Shown: positions 1 to 10,272, counted from the stretch's first letter. The stretch is DNA of 64,000 nucleotides from Prostheceraeus crozeri (GCA_907163375.1 CAJQUW010014340.1:1-64000), one strand, 5' to 3'. The notes: generated by a model from the sequence alone, not told the origin. Numbers and translations: made by a program.

Positions 1-145
1 CGCCAACCTAGACACTACATCACCGCGCGCTACACGACGGTCGACCAGAGGGGGGGACGTCAGACCCGAAACACCACGGCGGCCGACCACGACACGCTGC
101 TGGTCCAGAGGGTGGGGGGACGTCAGCGATGGCGGCCATCTTGCG
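1..145. repeat. GC-rich segment with two copies of a short motif
   Basis: This segment is clearly richer in G and C than the rest of the window. A motif reading roughly CCAGAGGG, then a G run, then ACGTCAG occurs twice about 65 bases apart (near 46-63 and 102-125), which suggests a minisatellite or the edge of a repeat entering from the left. I see no coding potential. The sequence changes character at about 145, where the LINE relic begins. Confidence 0.4.
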
Positions 146-1448
146 CTATCCAGAAGTGGAGTTTTACTTACTACTCCTGCCGATTTGTGTAGCTTGAGGT
201 TTTTCAAATATTCGTAGACCATTGATACCGAAATAGGAACATTCCAGTCACTTTTGCCGTTGGTGATGTTAATTGAATTCCAATTCGTTGTATTCGTAAA
301 TGACTGTTTGAAACTATCTTGAATTGCCTCAGCAGTTTCAGTGGGTGTGGCGAACATTGTTATTAATCTGTCCAGATTATTTGTACTCTTTTTATTTGCA
401 ATATGATTGACCATTGACCAAAGTTCTCTGGGATTGCCAGAATCTACTGTCATCCACCGTTCTTTCATTTTCTCAATTTTTTCCTTGATCTTAATTTTGT
501 AGTGATGATAGAGATCAAATTATCCAGTTCTGAAGGCCATGTACCTCTTATTGATTAGCATCTTGATGACAGGTGTTACCCAGGGCTTGTCTTTCATGCT
601 CATGGGGATGTACTGAAATGGACTTTTGTGAAATGGCACTCTCTAAAACGTCATGAAAGAGTTCCCATTTTCGTCGATATTCATGTCTGATTGGAAGAAG
701 TTATGCCATGGTCATGATGATAAATAGTTCATAACGAGACACAAATTGCTGTCTCTATAGTCAATAATTTTGTGAATTCTTCAAATTACATTCGCTGATT
801 TTTTTGAATTCAGAAAAACAGTTCGATGATTGGAATTACCCAAGCTTGGACCGATAATAGGAGAATGATAGTTAGCAATCATGTCCTCAGATATCAGCAT
901 CTTATCCAAGATGGTATCGCCCATGGTTGGTGAGACAACTGCATTTCTTACACAAAGACTCGCTTCAATTACTGCTATTAGAAGATGATGTCACCTATGA
1001 AATGCAAATCAGGTGTGTCATCCAGTAATAAATCGCTGTTATCGATAATAAATTCGTGAACACTTGTATACTCAGATGCATTCAAATTAGGAGGCACATA
1101 CAATCCTTTCAAAATAAGATTATTTGGAAGCTTTAACCAAACTTGTTCAGTTTTTGCACTGATCATTGGAGGAGTAACATTTGCATACTGGAAATCTCGA
1201 CGAATATAGGTGAGGACACCACCGCCTTCGCGACCATCACTTCTGTCACATCTCAAAGGCTGAGAGTAAAACGGAATAATGAGAAAAGAATACGGTGTCA
1301 ATTCTGACAACCATGTCTCACAAATAACAACAATGTCAGGCTTCATAGTAGAACAAATGATAGATAATTCGCCAAACTTTGGTAGTAAGGATCGTGCATT
1401 TACAAGAAGAACGGAAGGGGATTCTTGGACACTTTGTAAAAACTTCAT
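145..1448 (-). pseudogene. LINE ORF2 relic: APE-type endonuclease and RT connector
   Basis: The 156-residue open segment at 1448-978 begins near a plausible ORF2 start. It shows endonuclease motif I (NARSLLPK), the catalytic glutamate context (CETWL), the GGV.TYIRRDF block and a GDI where active enzymes have GDFN. A frame change follows immediately. The SDH-like catalytic end survives as SNH in a second frame at about 830. The connector block KPWVTPVIKMLINKRYMAFR (about 590-530) is typical of these elements. The protein would nick target DNA to prime reverse transcription. It is inactive here because it is broken in several places and lacks the reverse transcriptase palm. Confidence 0.75.
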
Positions 1449-1509
1449 TAAAAATTTTGACTGTTTTTGTTTCTTGTCACAATCTCATTCCGGTAGATAA
1501 CAACATCCT

Positions 1510-2105
1510 CACCATTCTGTCTCCTTAGACGAAGTCCATCTTTCAGTCTTTTATGTTCACTCTGCTGTAAGGGTGTCAAATCAGCATTATGTTGGCAAAG
1601 TCTTGTGATTTCCTCAAGGATGAAGCACGTTTCAGAATAGTATTTCTCATGATGTCGTCTGCATATCGAATCCGTAGCAAACGTTGATTACCTGGCTTGC
1701 CGATTCGTCGTATATCCTCAGTTTCGCACTCACTAACATGGAGGAAGTCATGCACCTTCCTCATAAAAGCCTTGTCCGTCTCCATTCTTTCGTCTATGCT
1801 TCCGCTACTACCCGCTGGAGCTCCAAATACTACTACGTTCTTTCGCCTGTAATCAAATTTGTTTCATTCTTCGACAGCTTCATGAATCAGTTTCTCCTCC
1901 AGGACCATGCCATAAGAGTTTTTACTCATTGCATCCTCATTCAATCTTTTCATAGATTCCTTAAGATCTATATTCTCCTAATCTTCTAAACCTCTAATTC
2001 GCCTCATCAACAACTGTGTATTTTCTTTTAGATCTTTTAATTCATTTTTCACTGATTCAATCACTTCAGCTTTAGAGCTTTCTATCATTTCTTTCAATTG
2101 TTGCC
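1510..2105 (-). pseudogene. LINE ORF1 relic (coiled coil + RRM-like)
   Basis: The minus strand encodes a charged heptad-like helix (2105-1990) followed by an RRM-like core. In that core a strand reading RRKNVVVFG and a later segment RIGKPGNQRLLRIRYAD are recognisable, and the longest open piece is 1785-1576. This is the usual layout of ORF1 nucleic-acid-binding proteins of CR1/L2-type LINEs, which form the ribonucleoprotein with element RNA. At least three stop codons or frame changes interrupt it (for example near 1950, 1860 and 1580), so it cannot make a protein. It lies directly upstream of ORF2 in the element's own direction, as expected for one element. The family assignment is by pattern only. 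Confidence 0.65.
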
Positions 2106-2110
2106 ATTAC

Positions 2111-2640
2111 AACCACAGAATTTGATTGTTTAATCGTGTCACTTTGCTAGAAGTGCAAACTGATTCAAAAGCATGGCACATGCAGGAACATATTAAGTGG
2201 ACAAAAAGAAATTTTTAATACCTTACAGAGATAGGAAAAATAGTCGTCCGTCGGTTGCGGATTGCTCTGAATTCCTTCAAAATGCTCCGATCGCCACGAT
2301 TCCTTCAGATTCGTAGAATTCAGATCATTGCGCAAAGGTTTTTCGATATTGTTGGGCCCTCCAATCACTATTAAAAAAAATTAGCAGGCGCACGAAAAAA
2401 CGTTCACAAACTTCTCTGTAGAACTTGACATCGACTGTGTCTCTTGGCTGTGTGATCCGGTTGATAACAGTCACTGAAGCTTCGCACAATTTGGCGCATT
2501 AAATGTTGAACTGGCTGCTCATTGTTCGATTGCTATGGCACTATGTCAGCAGATTGTGCTATTTTATTACCGTTACATGTTCTAATGATTCCTTTCTATT
2601 CAAGCAGAAGAAGAGACGACCTGTCTAATTCTGTGATTAC
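2111..2640 (+). repeat. Dispersed repeat, copy 1
   Basis: About 530 bases here are nearly the same as 16289-16808, from ACCACAGAATTTGATTG to GACGACCTGTCTAATTCTGTG. The plus strand contains a shared peptide-like stretch (IPYRDRKNSRPSV and IATIPSDS) interrupted here by a stop after SDS. A third, diverged copy is at about 12840-13164. Copy 1 abuts the 5' end of the LINE relic. The family is not one I recognise. It may be a decayed retroelement or an old protein-coding repeat. Confidence 0.7.
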
Positions 2641-3477
2641 AACATTTTGTCTGTGACCCTGATCTTGTTTGTCTTTTCTCGCTTGGATTTACTATGTCAA
2701 TCGATTAGGTAACACAGTAGCTTGATTGCACAACAGTCAGTGTAGCTTACGTCAGCAATGACGTCACAAAGTTGATATCTCGAAAAGAAATTTGATAAGA
2801 GGGTTCCAAGATCGACTGTAGAATGTCAGCTGATTACAATGACAGCTGAACAACTGACAATGCCAGTCGTCTAATAATAGATCCACGGAAAGAAGAATGA
2901 ACGTGGAATGCGAGGAAGGACACTGCGGAAATCCAATTTGGAATCACAGACCAGTAACGGTGAAGAAGTGGCAGTGACAGCAAAATGAATGAAGTTCGCC
3001 GTTAGACAAAGCCAAACCGAAAAAACTCCTATATCTCAGCAACCACCCAATGGAGAAAAATCGGACCAAGACGACGAGACAGCCAATCCAGTGACAAAGA
3101 CAGCACTATGAAAAATTCCGAAAAGCTGCACGAAAACACCTTCAAACGAGGCCTCCAACGCAACGGACACAAGAGCGACATAACCAACAAGTCAAACAAG
3201 TTGGTTATAAATTGCCCAAAATGTTGTTATATAAAATGGATTTACTCATATACACTTTCTTGTCTTGTCTTGTCTTGCAGAAAGAATGATAACTTGCACA
3301 CAGATAGAATTCCAATGATTAGGAAAATGCTAACCACTTAAATGTGTCATTGCTATTAAGCATCTTGATAAATAGTATTTGCATAACATTTGATTTGCTA
3401 ATGCTCCACTTGATGTCAATATGTAGGGCCTATGTTAAAAAAGATGATCATGACATGACTCAGACTCCTATTCATAG
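2641..3477. other. Unassigned spacer
   Basis: I see no convincing coding region. Two short plus-strand frames (3108-3341 and 3344-3529) have no recognisable motif, and the second runs into the inverted repeat of the next element. Confidence 0.4.
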
Positions 3478-3485
3478 AATAATTT

Positions 3486-3705
3486 GGTACTTATGGGTTA
3501 TCACCCCCCAGGTTTTCAAATTTGTCTAAAATCCGTAAAAATGAATCAACCGTCGCAAAACTTCAGATACACGTATTTGAGTATATTTTCTACCCACATA
3601 CAAAAAATCATGCAAATCCGACAAGCACTTTTCGAATTAGAGACGATAACGTGAAGTGCAGCGATGTCAGCAGCTTGATCTGACTTTGTCTGTTCGACGC
3701 ATTAT
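3486..3705 (+). repeat. Left terminal inverted repeat of the outer MITE
   Basis: This segment matches the reverse complement of 10560-10780 with scattered mismatches and small gaps. The outer boundary is fixed by the AATAATTT duplication. Confidence 0.8.
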
Positions 3706-3801
3706 TGTTACTCGTGCGTACACTGTTCTCTTTTCGTCTGTGTCTCATCCACTGCTATTTGAAATCTTCCCACGGCCACTACCCCACCACACCTTTCCTA
3801 A

Positions 3802-3836
3802 AGGCGCGTTCACACTAGCACGATAACGATAACTAT
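3802..3836 (+). repeat. Harbinger left TIR with AACGAT subterminal repeats
   Basis: The 35-base end is inverted at 10429-10463 with two differences. From 3830 to about 3980 the motif CGATAA recurs many times in both orientations (GATAACGATAA, AACGATAAATCGTT). The same motif cluster appears inside the right end at 10336-10440. Confidence 0.9.
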
Positions 3837-4260
3837 AACGATAACGATAAATTGAAATAAAATCGCCCAGCATGTGTAACATAGCTGCTGTTCACATTAG
3901 CCCGATTTTCTCAACGATAAATCGTTCAACGATAAAATCGTATCGTCGGGATCACTTCCAGAGCGATTTTCTTGAACGATAAAAAAATCGTCGACCATAA
4001 AATTATTGCAACATTTTAATGTCAGAATCATAATCAGCGTGAGCCGGTGATCAAAATGCGTACCATTGTCCTGTCATTTCGTGCCAAAATAGCGGCACAG
4101 TGGAGAAAAGTATTTATCAAAATACTTTCTTTTGATCTTTCCATTTCGCCGACCGACAACGTCAAAAGCATGTTGGAAAAGGGAAATCTGGGTTTAGATA
4201 GTGTTATCAGCTTTCTCACCCGACGCTATCACAACATGAAATTTACGTGGATGGAAGGAC

Positions 4261-4273
4261 AATGAATCGAGAG
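4261..4273 (+). repeat. Target-site duplication, 5' copy
   Basis: AATGAATCGAGAG occurs here and again at 6039-6051 directly after the A-rich tail. The first two A residues of the second copy may belong to the tail, so the duplication is 11-13 bp. Confidence 0.88.
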
Positions 4274-6040
4274 ATATGATTCTGCATAAGGTCAAAGAAA
4301 GAGCCAGCAGTATTTTTCCTTTTATGTGGCAAATGTACAATAACGACACTAACCTTTTTATTGATGGTGAAATCCTTTTATCGAGGGAAGGCATGCAACA
4401 GGGTGACCCTATGGGTCCGGTCGGTTTCTCCTTGGCGATAAATGATATGGTCAAAAGTTTGACAAGTAAAGTCAATTGTTGGTACTTAGACGACGGTTGT
4501 ATCGCAGGCACTGTGGCTGAAGTGACAAAGGATCTGAACACAATCATTGCTCTCCAGGCGGACCTCGGTCTAAGCATGAACTTGCAAAAGTGTGAGGTGT
4601 ATGACCCAATGTCTCTAACAACTTCTGTCACATCCTCCTTTTTCCATCATATGAAGGCTATTTCAATGATAGATGCTACACTCCTGGGATCGCCTCTTTT
4701 CCCTCAAAGTGCCGGGTCGGTGTTCACGGACAAACTCAATTCTATCAATATACTCATTGATCGTCTAAGTGATATTGACTCCCACAGTGCTTTCTACATT
4801 TTGAAAAACTGTTTCTCAATACCGAAACTTTTATATCTTTTGCGAACATTCCCATTTTATCAATTCCCTCATTTGTTAATTAGATTCGATGATCTTCAAC
4901 GAAGTGCTTTAGAGAACATACTCAACTGCTCATTGTCTCCTCGGTCCTGTGATCAAGCTTTTTTCCCTGTCTCAAAGGGAGGTTTGGGTCTTAGACGGGC
5001 AACGAACGTGGCACTTCCGGCTTTTCTGGCATCTTCACACGGTGTAGAAGCTTTTCTACGAGATGTTTTACCTGGTTTCCAATCTGATCAGGACAAGCTT
5101 GACGCCCTTCATTCTTGGAAAGTAAAGCTTCCAAGTCAAAATGAGCCAGAACATCAATTGAGGTCTTTACAACGTTCATGGGACAAACCATTAATCGACG
5201 ACAAATTTGAGAAAATTTTGAGCCAAATATCCGACCCAGTAAACAGAAGTCGCTTGCTTTGCGTATCTTCTCCAGACGCGGGTGCATGGTTGAATTCAAT
5301 CCCAATTTCATGTTTGGGCCTCAAACTCAACAACGAGAATCTGCGAATTGCCATCGCTCTACGACTAGGAGCTCCTGTGTGTTTTCCTCACAAATGCAGA
5401 TGTGGTGCCGACGTCGATCTTTACGGCAATCACGGTTTGAGTTGTAAACTGAACAGTGGACGAATTATTCGACACAGTGAAGCAAATGACATTATCAGAC
5501 GATCATTTGCCACCGCCGGGATACCTGCTGTCCTTGAACCTCACGGCCTTAGTCGTGATGACGGCAAAAGACCGGATGGCGTGACTCTGATACCTTGGAA
5601 GTCCGGTAGAGCTTTAATGTGGGATTTCACATGCGTGGATACACTCGCCACTAGCAACATCCCAAATTCAAGACAAGGTGGAGGAATTCTGGCATCGAAA
5701 GCAGAAGATAAGAAGCGACGGAAGTATGAGAGTCTAGCTCATGATTTTTGCTTTTGTCCTTTTGCGATGGAGACTCTCGGAGCATGGGGAACTGACGCTC
5801 GAGCCCTCGTGAGGATGCTCGGAAGAAGAATAAGTGAAGTCACCGGAGAGACCAGAGCAACTCAGTTCCTGAAGCAACGTCTGAGCTTAGCCGTTCAAAG
5901 GGGAAATGCAACTAGCATTATGTCATGCATACCTCGATCGAGACCTCTTAGTGAAATTGACTATGTCTTGTGACTTTTAAATTTACTCTGCCTGTAAAAA
6001 GAACTTGATTATGTATTTTCAAAATAAACGTTAAAAAAAA
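4274..6040 (+). mobile_element. 5'-truncated non-LTR retrotransposon with restriction-like endonuclease
   Basis: This insertion sits inside the Harbinger and is bounded by the direct duplication AATGAATCGAGAG (4261-4273 and 6039-6051). It ends with a short 3' UTR, an AATAAA-like signal (6023-6028) and an A run, consistent with target-primed reverse transcription. The 5' end is cut within the reverse transcriptase domain, as is common for LINE copies. The encoded C-terminal zinc knuckle and PD...D nuclease place it among R2/NeSL/Hero-type elements rather than APE-type LINEs. The exact clade is uncertain. An uninterrupted frame and perfect duplication suggest that it is young. Confidence 0.88.
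4276..5973 (+). CDS. Reverse transcriptase / restriction-like endonuclease polyprotein, C-terminal part
   Basis: This open frame of 565 codons begins at the first ATG after the 5' truncation, so the start is artificial. Residues 39-48 (GMQQGDPMGP) are the reverse transcriptase B-region, and residues 70-73 are YLDD, the metal-binding catalytic box (YADD in most LINEs). The thumb region follows. Near the C terminus a C-x-C-x9-H-x3-C zinc knuckle (C374, C376, H386, C390) precedes R-P433-D434-x15-D450, the signature of the PD-(D/E)xK nuclease that cuts target DNA in R2-type retrotransposons. The conserved DGKRPDG and MWDFTCVDT stretches support this. Reverse transcriptase motifs 0-3 and any N-terminal zinc fingers are lost. 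It could not work alone but shows that the family was recently active. Confidence 0.88.
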   Translation: MILHKVKERASSIFPFMWQMYNNDTNLFIDGEILLSREGMQQGDPMGPVGFSLAINDMVKSLTSKVNCWYLDDGCIAGTVAEVTKDLNTIIALQADLGLSMNLQKCEVYDPMSLTTSVTSSFFHHMKAISMIDATLLGSPLFPQSAGSVFTDKLNSINILIDRLSDIDSHSAFYILKNCFSIPKLLYLLRTFPFYQFPHLLIRFDDLQRSALENILNCSLSPRSCDQAFFPVSKGGLGLRRATNVALPAFLASSHGVEAFLRDVLPGFQSDQDKLDALHSWKVKLPSQNEPEHQLRSLQRSWDKPLIDDKFEKILSQISDPVNRSRLLCVSSPDAGAWLNSIPISCLGLKLNNENLRIAIALRLGAPVCFPHKCRCGADVDLYGNHGLSCKLNSGRIIRHSEANDIIRRSFATAGIPAVLEPHGLSRDDGKRPDGVTLIPWKSGRALMWDFTCVDTLATSNIPNSRQGGGILASKAEDKKRRKYESLAHDFCFCPFAMETLGAWGTDARALVRMLGRRISEVTGETRATQFLKQRLSLAVQRGNATSIMSCIPRSRPLSEIDYVL

Positions 6041-6051
6041 TGAATCGAGAG
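6039..6051 (+). repeat. Target-site duplication, 3' copy
   Basis: This is identical to 4261-4273 and marks the 3' junction of the retrotransposon with Harbinger DNA. Confidence 0.88.
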
Positions 6052-6253
6052 TATACTTATCGCACGCTGCAGTCACTTCTCGTGGAATGAATATAATAAG
6101 ATCAGAGCTAAAATATCAAACAAACACGTGTGATTCATGAAATAAGGGGATGAACGAAAACAATGATCGATCTTGCTCCCACATGCTGCCTCATGAACCT
6201 GATAATACATTCCGATGATTCACTGGCATTACATTTCATTGCATCAAAAAATA

Positions 6254-9200
6254 ATGTCCAACATAAATGAGATCCTAATTTTTGAGGTGGAGAAGAACGA
6301 TGTATTATTTAACAAAGAAAATCCACTATATAAAGATGTCAAAAAGAAGATGGACGTGTGGAAGGTAATTGGCGCGCGTATTGGAATGGATGGTAAGCAT
6401 TTTTTTCAATATGTAGTACATTCGGTATTGGTATTGCTTCTTTTCTTTAAGAATCAATTAGTCAAAAATTGCATCATACATATAATATATATGTATGTAT
6501 ATATATAGGCAAGGTTGAGTACCCCGTAAATGTATTTAAGGAGAAGTAGAAACCACTGCTCACTCGGCCTTAGGTCAACTGTATTTAAGTGTACTAATAT
6601 TCTAAGACATTCAATTTAGATTGTTCACTGATGTGTATCATTAACAATGACCTGCATAAAGTATTCATCAAATAGCGACGCATTTTTTTTGGAATCGCTG
6701 TTATGCCTTGTATGATGAGATGCTACTCACAAAATACGAAATGTCTGCGAAATTTCATTTCAATTGCTGCAATACTTTTAATCTGCAAACTGACGAATAA
6801 GTGATGGAATACAAAAATCAGTCAATTGATTCTGGGCATAAATTAGCTAAAAACTACTTTTATCAATTCTTGTACCAGTTAGTCATTGATTTTTTAGTAT
6901 ATTTAGTGATATTGGTCGCCCTAATTTTTTTATGCTCGAGGCTCCGTCAATACCGATCGGATTAGCTGCATTATATAGACAAAGTAATGAAGTACACGTA
7001 ATTCAGAAAGTAATTTTTAAGGTCTACCCCTACAAACTTCGATGTACGATTGATCTATGGATAGGATGCCTACTTGAGATAAAAAGAAACATTTCTCAAG
7101 TTATCGAATGATTTCTTCATTAGATCTACGTAAAAATATCGCAACTTATTGAACTACAAGAACTCAAAATTCATGGCAAAACTGATAGGCTTATTCCATC
7201 AAGATATATTTTCAAGCTATCAAGTGCCAATCAAGTTATCAATCATCTACATGTACGTGTTGAAGCAGTTAGTTGGCTCGACCAAAACAACATGCTCGTT
7301 GCCAGCTCACAGAGCCAGCTGCGGAATTGAAATATGACTTGAACGCATCTCGCGTAGCAATGGCATCACCTGCCGCATGATTGCCTGTATGAGGCAATGC
7401 TTGAACGAAGTCATTTTGAGAACCGACACTCTCTAAGGTTTCGTCTGTGTTCTTTGACTCAACAATCAGCTTTGTCTTCTGTATGAAATTATGCAGAACA
7501 CATGTTGCTTTGACAATTTTATCAAAATGTGAAGGCGAAAGTTGGAGAAGTCTGTGGTAAAGTCTGAATTTTGACGTCAAAATACCAAACGCGTTCTCAG
7601 ATATCCGTCGTGCGCGGGACAGTCTGTAGTTAAAGATGCGTTTCTCATCGTCAAGATCTGCACCAGGGTAGGGCCGAAGCAGATAATTTTTCAGAGGGAA
7701 TGCTTCATCGCCGACAATCACATGTGGTTGATCTCCCAGATTACTTGCCCCTCTCAACGGTTTATTGGTAGGAAAGTCCAATGACTTCTTTTCCAATGAC
7801 TTTCCGAGGTAGCTGTTGGAAAAAATACCACCATCACTATTTGAACCGTAGCCGCCAACATCAATGATGGTGAAACAGTACCTGTGGTCAACAAGTGCTA
7901 AAAGAACAATGGAGAACGTATGCTTGTAATTATGGAAAATTGATCCAAAATTTGGTGGGGCCTGAATAACAATATGCTTTCCGTCCAGCGCACCTGTGCA
8001 ATTCGGAAATTGCCATCGAGATTCAAAGCCATTAGCATTTTCAACCCAATCCGCCTCCTTTGGTACAGCCATGAAAAGCGGTTGTAGTCGCAGCCACAGC
8101 ACGTCACATACTTCAGGAATGATTTCGCAAACTGTCGATTTTCCAATACGGTAGCTGAATGACATACTACTGTATGAATCTCCGGTCGCCAGAAATCTGA
8201 AGAATAAAGAGGATCAATAAGTTTATTCACTTTATTCAATCATAGTCATAATCAAACATTTGCAGCTTTAATTAATGTATCAATCGAAATCAACATTTCG
8301 AATATTGGTATACCGCTCCAGCTCTAGTCGGGTCACGTTGACCTTTCGATGACTGGGTTCGATTCCCTATTTGCAAACTATTTTTCTTGATCCTAACAAT
8401 ACGAACTGACACATCTATTCCACCACGTGAATGCTGGAAGTCGTGGGATGGGGAGTCCTTAAAGCTACATCTGTTGAGAAATAAAAGCTATCATGTCTTA
8501 ATGTTTTTGATGCATCTAGAGTTACTCGTAATACATGTAGTCGCATCTCAAGCTGTGTGGAGTAAGGACCAATAAGCAACCATTGCAATCAATAAAACAG
8601 CAATCAGTTAAATCACAATCTTTTTGTTACAGGTGAAAGTGCGCGCAATAAATGGGTGAATTTAAGAGATGCATTTACCAATTATCGCCGTAAAGTTATC
8701 GAAAAAAAATCTGGGTCGGCATCGCAGAATATAAAAAAATACCTTTATTATAACAATTTGCAAGATTGACTTAAGCATGCGCATGTGTTTCAAACCTGGT
8801 AACTTACTCTCGCAGTTGCAAACAAGGTAATAAAAATTCCATCATGTCAGCATATGTCAGCATCATGTCAGCATATCATGTCAGCATGCTGACATGATGG
8901 AATTTTTATTACCTTGTTTGCAACTGGGAGAGTAAGTTACCAGGTTTGAAACACATGCGCATGCTTAAGTCAATCTTGCAAATTGTTATAATAAAGGATG
9001 ATATACTGATGCCCGTGAAAGCCGTGATCATTTACTGACGGTAACATGAGTTACATACTTCTAATATTGCTAATATTTGTCATTGACTTGACGATTGGTA
9101 ATTGAAATACTTCTATCTTATGCTAATTGACATTTTATTATCAATGAAAATAATGTGTTTTTTTGTGGCAGAAGGGTGTTTTTTAAAGAAATATATATGA

Positions 9201-9824
9201 GCAACAATCTGAGTAATAATATAGTAGATATTTCCTATTTACTTTCAATATGAAGATGCAAAAGCGAATGAGAAGAAGTAGTTGACTGAGATGACGAAAT
9301 TATGATTTATGATGGCCAAGAAGTTAAGACCTTGATAGAAATTTGACAGAGATAAAAATTTTCAGAGATAAAGTTGTAATCTCTCCTTTGATTTCTGATA
9401 GATCATACTTCCGTTTCAGTACATCAACCAATCTGCAGTACCTACCGGCACATGAAAATTCATTCAGTCATAATGATGAGAATGATTTAGACGGAGGCCC
9501 AGAGGACTCTAATGCAATATGCGCACCTACTCCTTCGCAATCAGAAAATTGTCCGCAATCCAGTTCAGCAAAACGACGAAAGGTGGATTCTAATGAGCTG
9601 GACCAAAAAATAATGCGGTACCTAATTTCCAAAGAGCCTGATGATCAAACGGACGTTTTTTCAAATCCATGGTTATGACTGTAAAAAAATTTCCCACAGA
9701 AATGCAGTCACAGATAAAATATCAGATTCATGGTATTATCTACGAAGCTGAAAGAATGCTCAATTCTATTGCGCAACAACCTATTGAATCGGTTGATCAA
9801 TTGCAGCACTACTACAACCTGTAA
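6254..9824 (+). CDS. Harbinger accessory MADF/BESS DNA-binding protein, spliced and frameshifted
   Basis: Exon 1 (ATG at 6254, to 6392) encodes the first half of a MADF domain (ILIFEVEKN, LYKDVKKK, WKVIGARIG) and ends at a GTAAGC donor. Exon 2 (from 8633, after TTTTTGTTACAG) continues in phase with KWVNLRDAF and YLYYNNL, completing MADF. It then enters a 112-bp palindrome where an in-frame TGA occurs (8767-8769), so its true donor is unclear. A third coding block (about 9350-9824) is serine- and acid-rich, then carries a nuclear-signal-like KRRK and a C-terminal BESS-like segment (FPTEMQSQIKYQI). A missing T in the run at 9657-9662 puts the BESS part out of frame. In Harbingers such MADF/Myb-like proteins bind transposon ends and bring the transposase to the nucleus. 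The gene probably no longer works. Confidence 0.72.
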
Positions 9825-10272
9825 TATAAGGCCTAGTCACACAGTAATTTTCGAATACTTTTAAGTTAGTGTGGTATGATCCTCGTAGACATTTTCACGT
9901 TCATGCAATATCTTTTGAATATGTAATTTTGAAGCATAAGTATGGAATTATTGAATTTTCATTTTGGAAATAATTGTTTTCAACTTACCTCAAGCAAATG
10001 GCCAATCTTTCTTCTGAAGAAATTGGTCTTCGGAACGTTGTTAAATTCTTCACGATATCATCCCTTATTAAATCATGAATGCGGATGAACTGCTCTTCAT
10101 TTACGCGAAAGTAATTGAAGAACTTGTCTTCATGCGAATGCAGTTCTTGGACGAGGGTGTTGAACGCCCCAAGTTCTTCTCGCTTCGCACATATTGGATG
10201 AGTCCAATAGCTGCGTCTGATTTTCCGTCTTCTTCGAAGTATGAACAAAATAAGGAGGCGTTCTTCATCCAT
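7269..10272 (-). CDS. Harbinger transposase (HARBI1-like, DDE), two exons
   Basis: Complement join 7269-8196 with 9989-10272. Exon 1 starts at an ATG in good context (CCGATGG) and ends at a GTAAGT donor. Exon 2 begins after TTCTTCAG, and the joined codons read through exactly, giving 403 residues plus stop, close to normal HARBI1-like length. Exon 1 holds the N-terminal helical domain (EEQFIRIHDLIRDDI, EERLAICLR). The splice restores the classic RFLATGDSYSS-IGKST helix-turn-helix region. The catalytic triad is visible as D166 (TGALDGKHI), D216 (GSNSDGGI) and E295 (ENAFGIL), with VGDEAFPL and CVLHNFI also conserved. It cuts and pastes the element at TWA sites. No frame break is seen, so it may be functional. 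Its 1.8-kb intron holds exons of the opposite-strand gene. Confidence 0.92.
8313..8370 (+). other. tRNA-like A/B-box segment (SINE head or tRNA pseudogene)
   Basis: The segment contains a B-box-like GGTTCGATTCC (8356-8366), preceded by AGCTCTAGTCGG, which resembles an A box. The spacing is shorter than in a real tRNA and no proper acceptor stem is visible. It lies in DNA intronic to both Harbinger genes. A decayed tRNA-derived SINE is the likeliest explanation, and chance is possible. Confidence 0.35.
8742..8997. repeat. Long near-perfect palindrome inside Harbinger
   Basis: The arms 8742-8853 and 8886-8997 are inverted copies of 112 bases with one mismatch. They are separated by a 32-base spacer made of ATCATGTCAGC repeats. 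The left arm starts within exon 2 of the MADF gene and runs into its intron, so the palindrome looks like an inverted duplication of element sequence rather than a separate transposon. A transcript would fold into a long hairpin. Confidence 0.9.

Larger units (their letters stand above)
145..2105 (-). mobile_element. CR1/L2-like non-LTR retrotransposon relic
   Basis: Read on the minus strand, this stretch gives the order expected of an APE-type non-LTR retrotransposon. First comes a coiled-coil plus RRM-like ORF1 (about 2105-1510), then an apurinic-type endonuclease (1448-978), then the connector leading into the reverse transcriptase (about 960-145). Similarity stops where the reverse transcriptase fingers begin (the LK.LKLHKSAG motif), so the catalytic reverse transcriptase and 3' end are missing at about 145. 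Several stops and frameshifts show that the copy is dead. Assignment to the CR1/L2/Daphne group rests on the ORF1 architecture and endonuclease wording and is tentative. No target duplication was found. Confidence 0.8.

Noticed and set aside
4034-4265. Frames on both strands inside the left part of the Harbinger
   Set aside because: No similarity to transposase or MADF, and the plus frame ends exactly in the target duplication. Probably non-coding element sequence.
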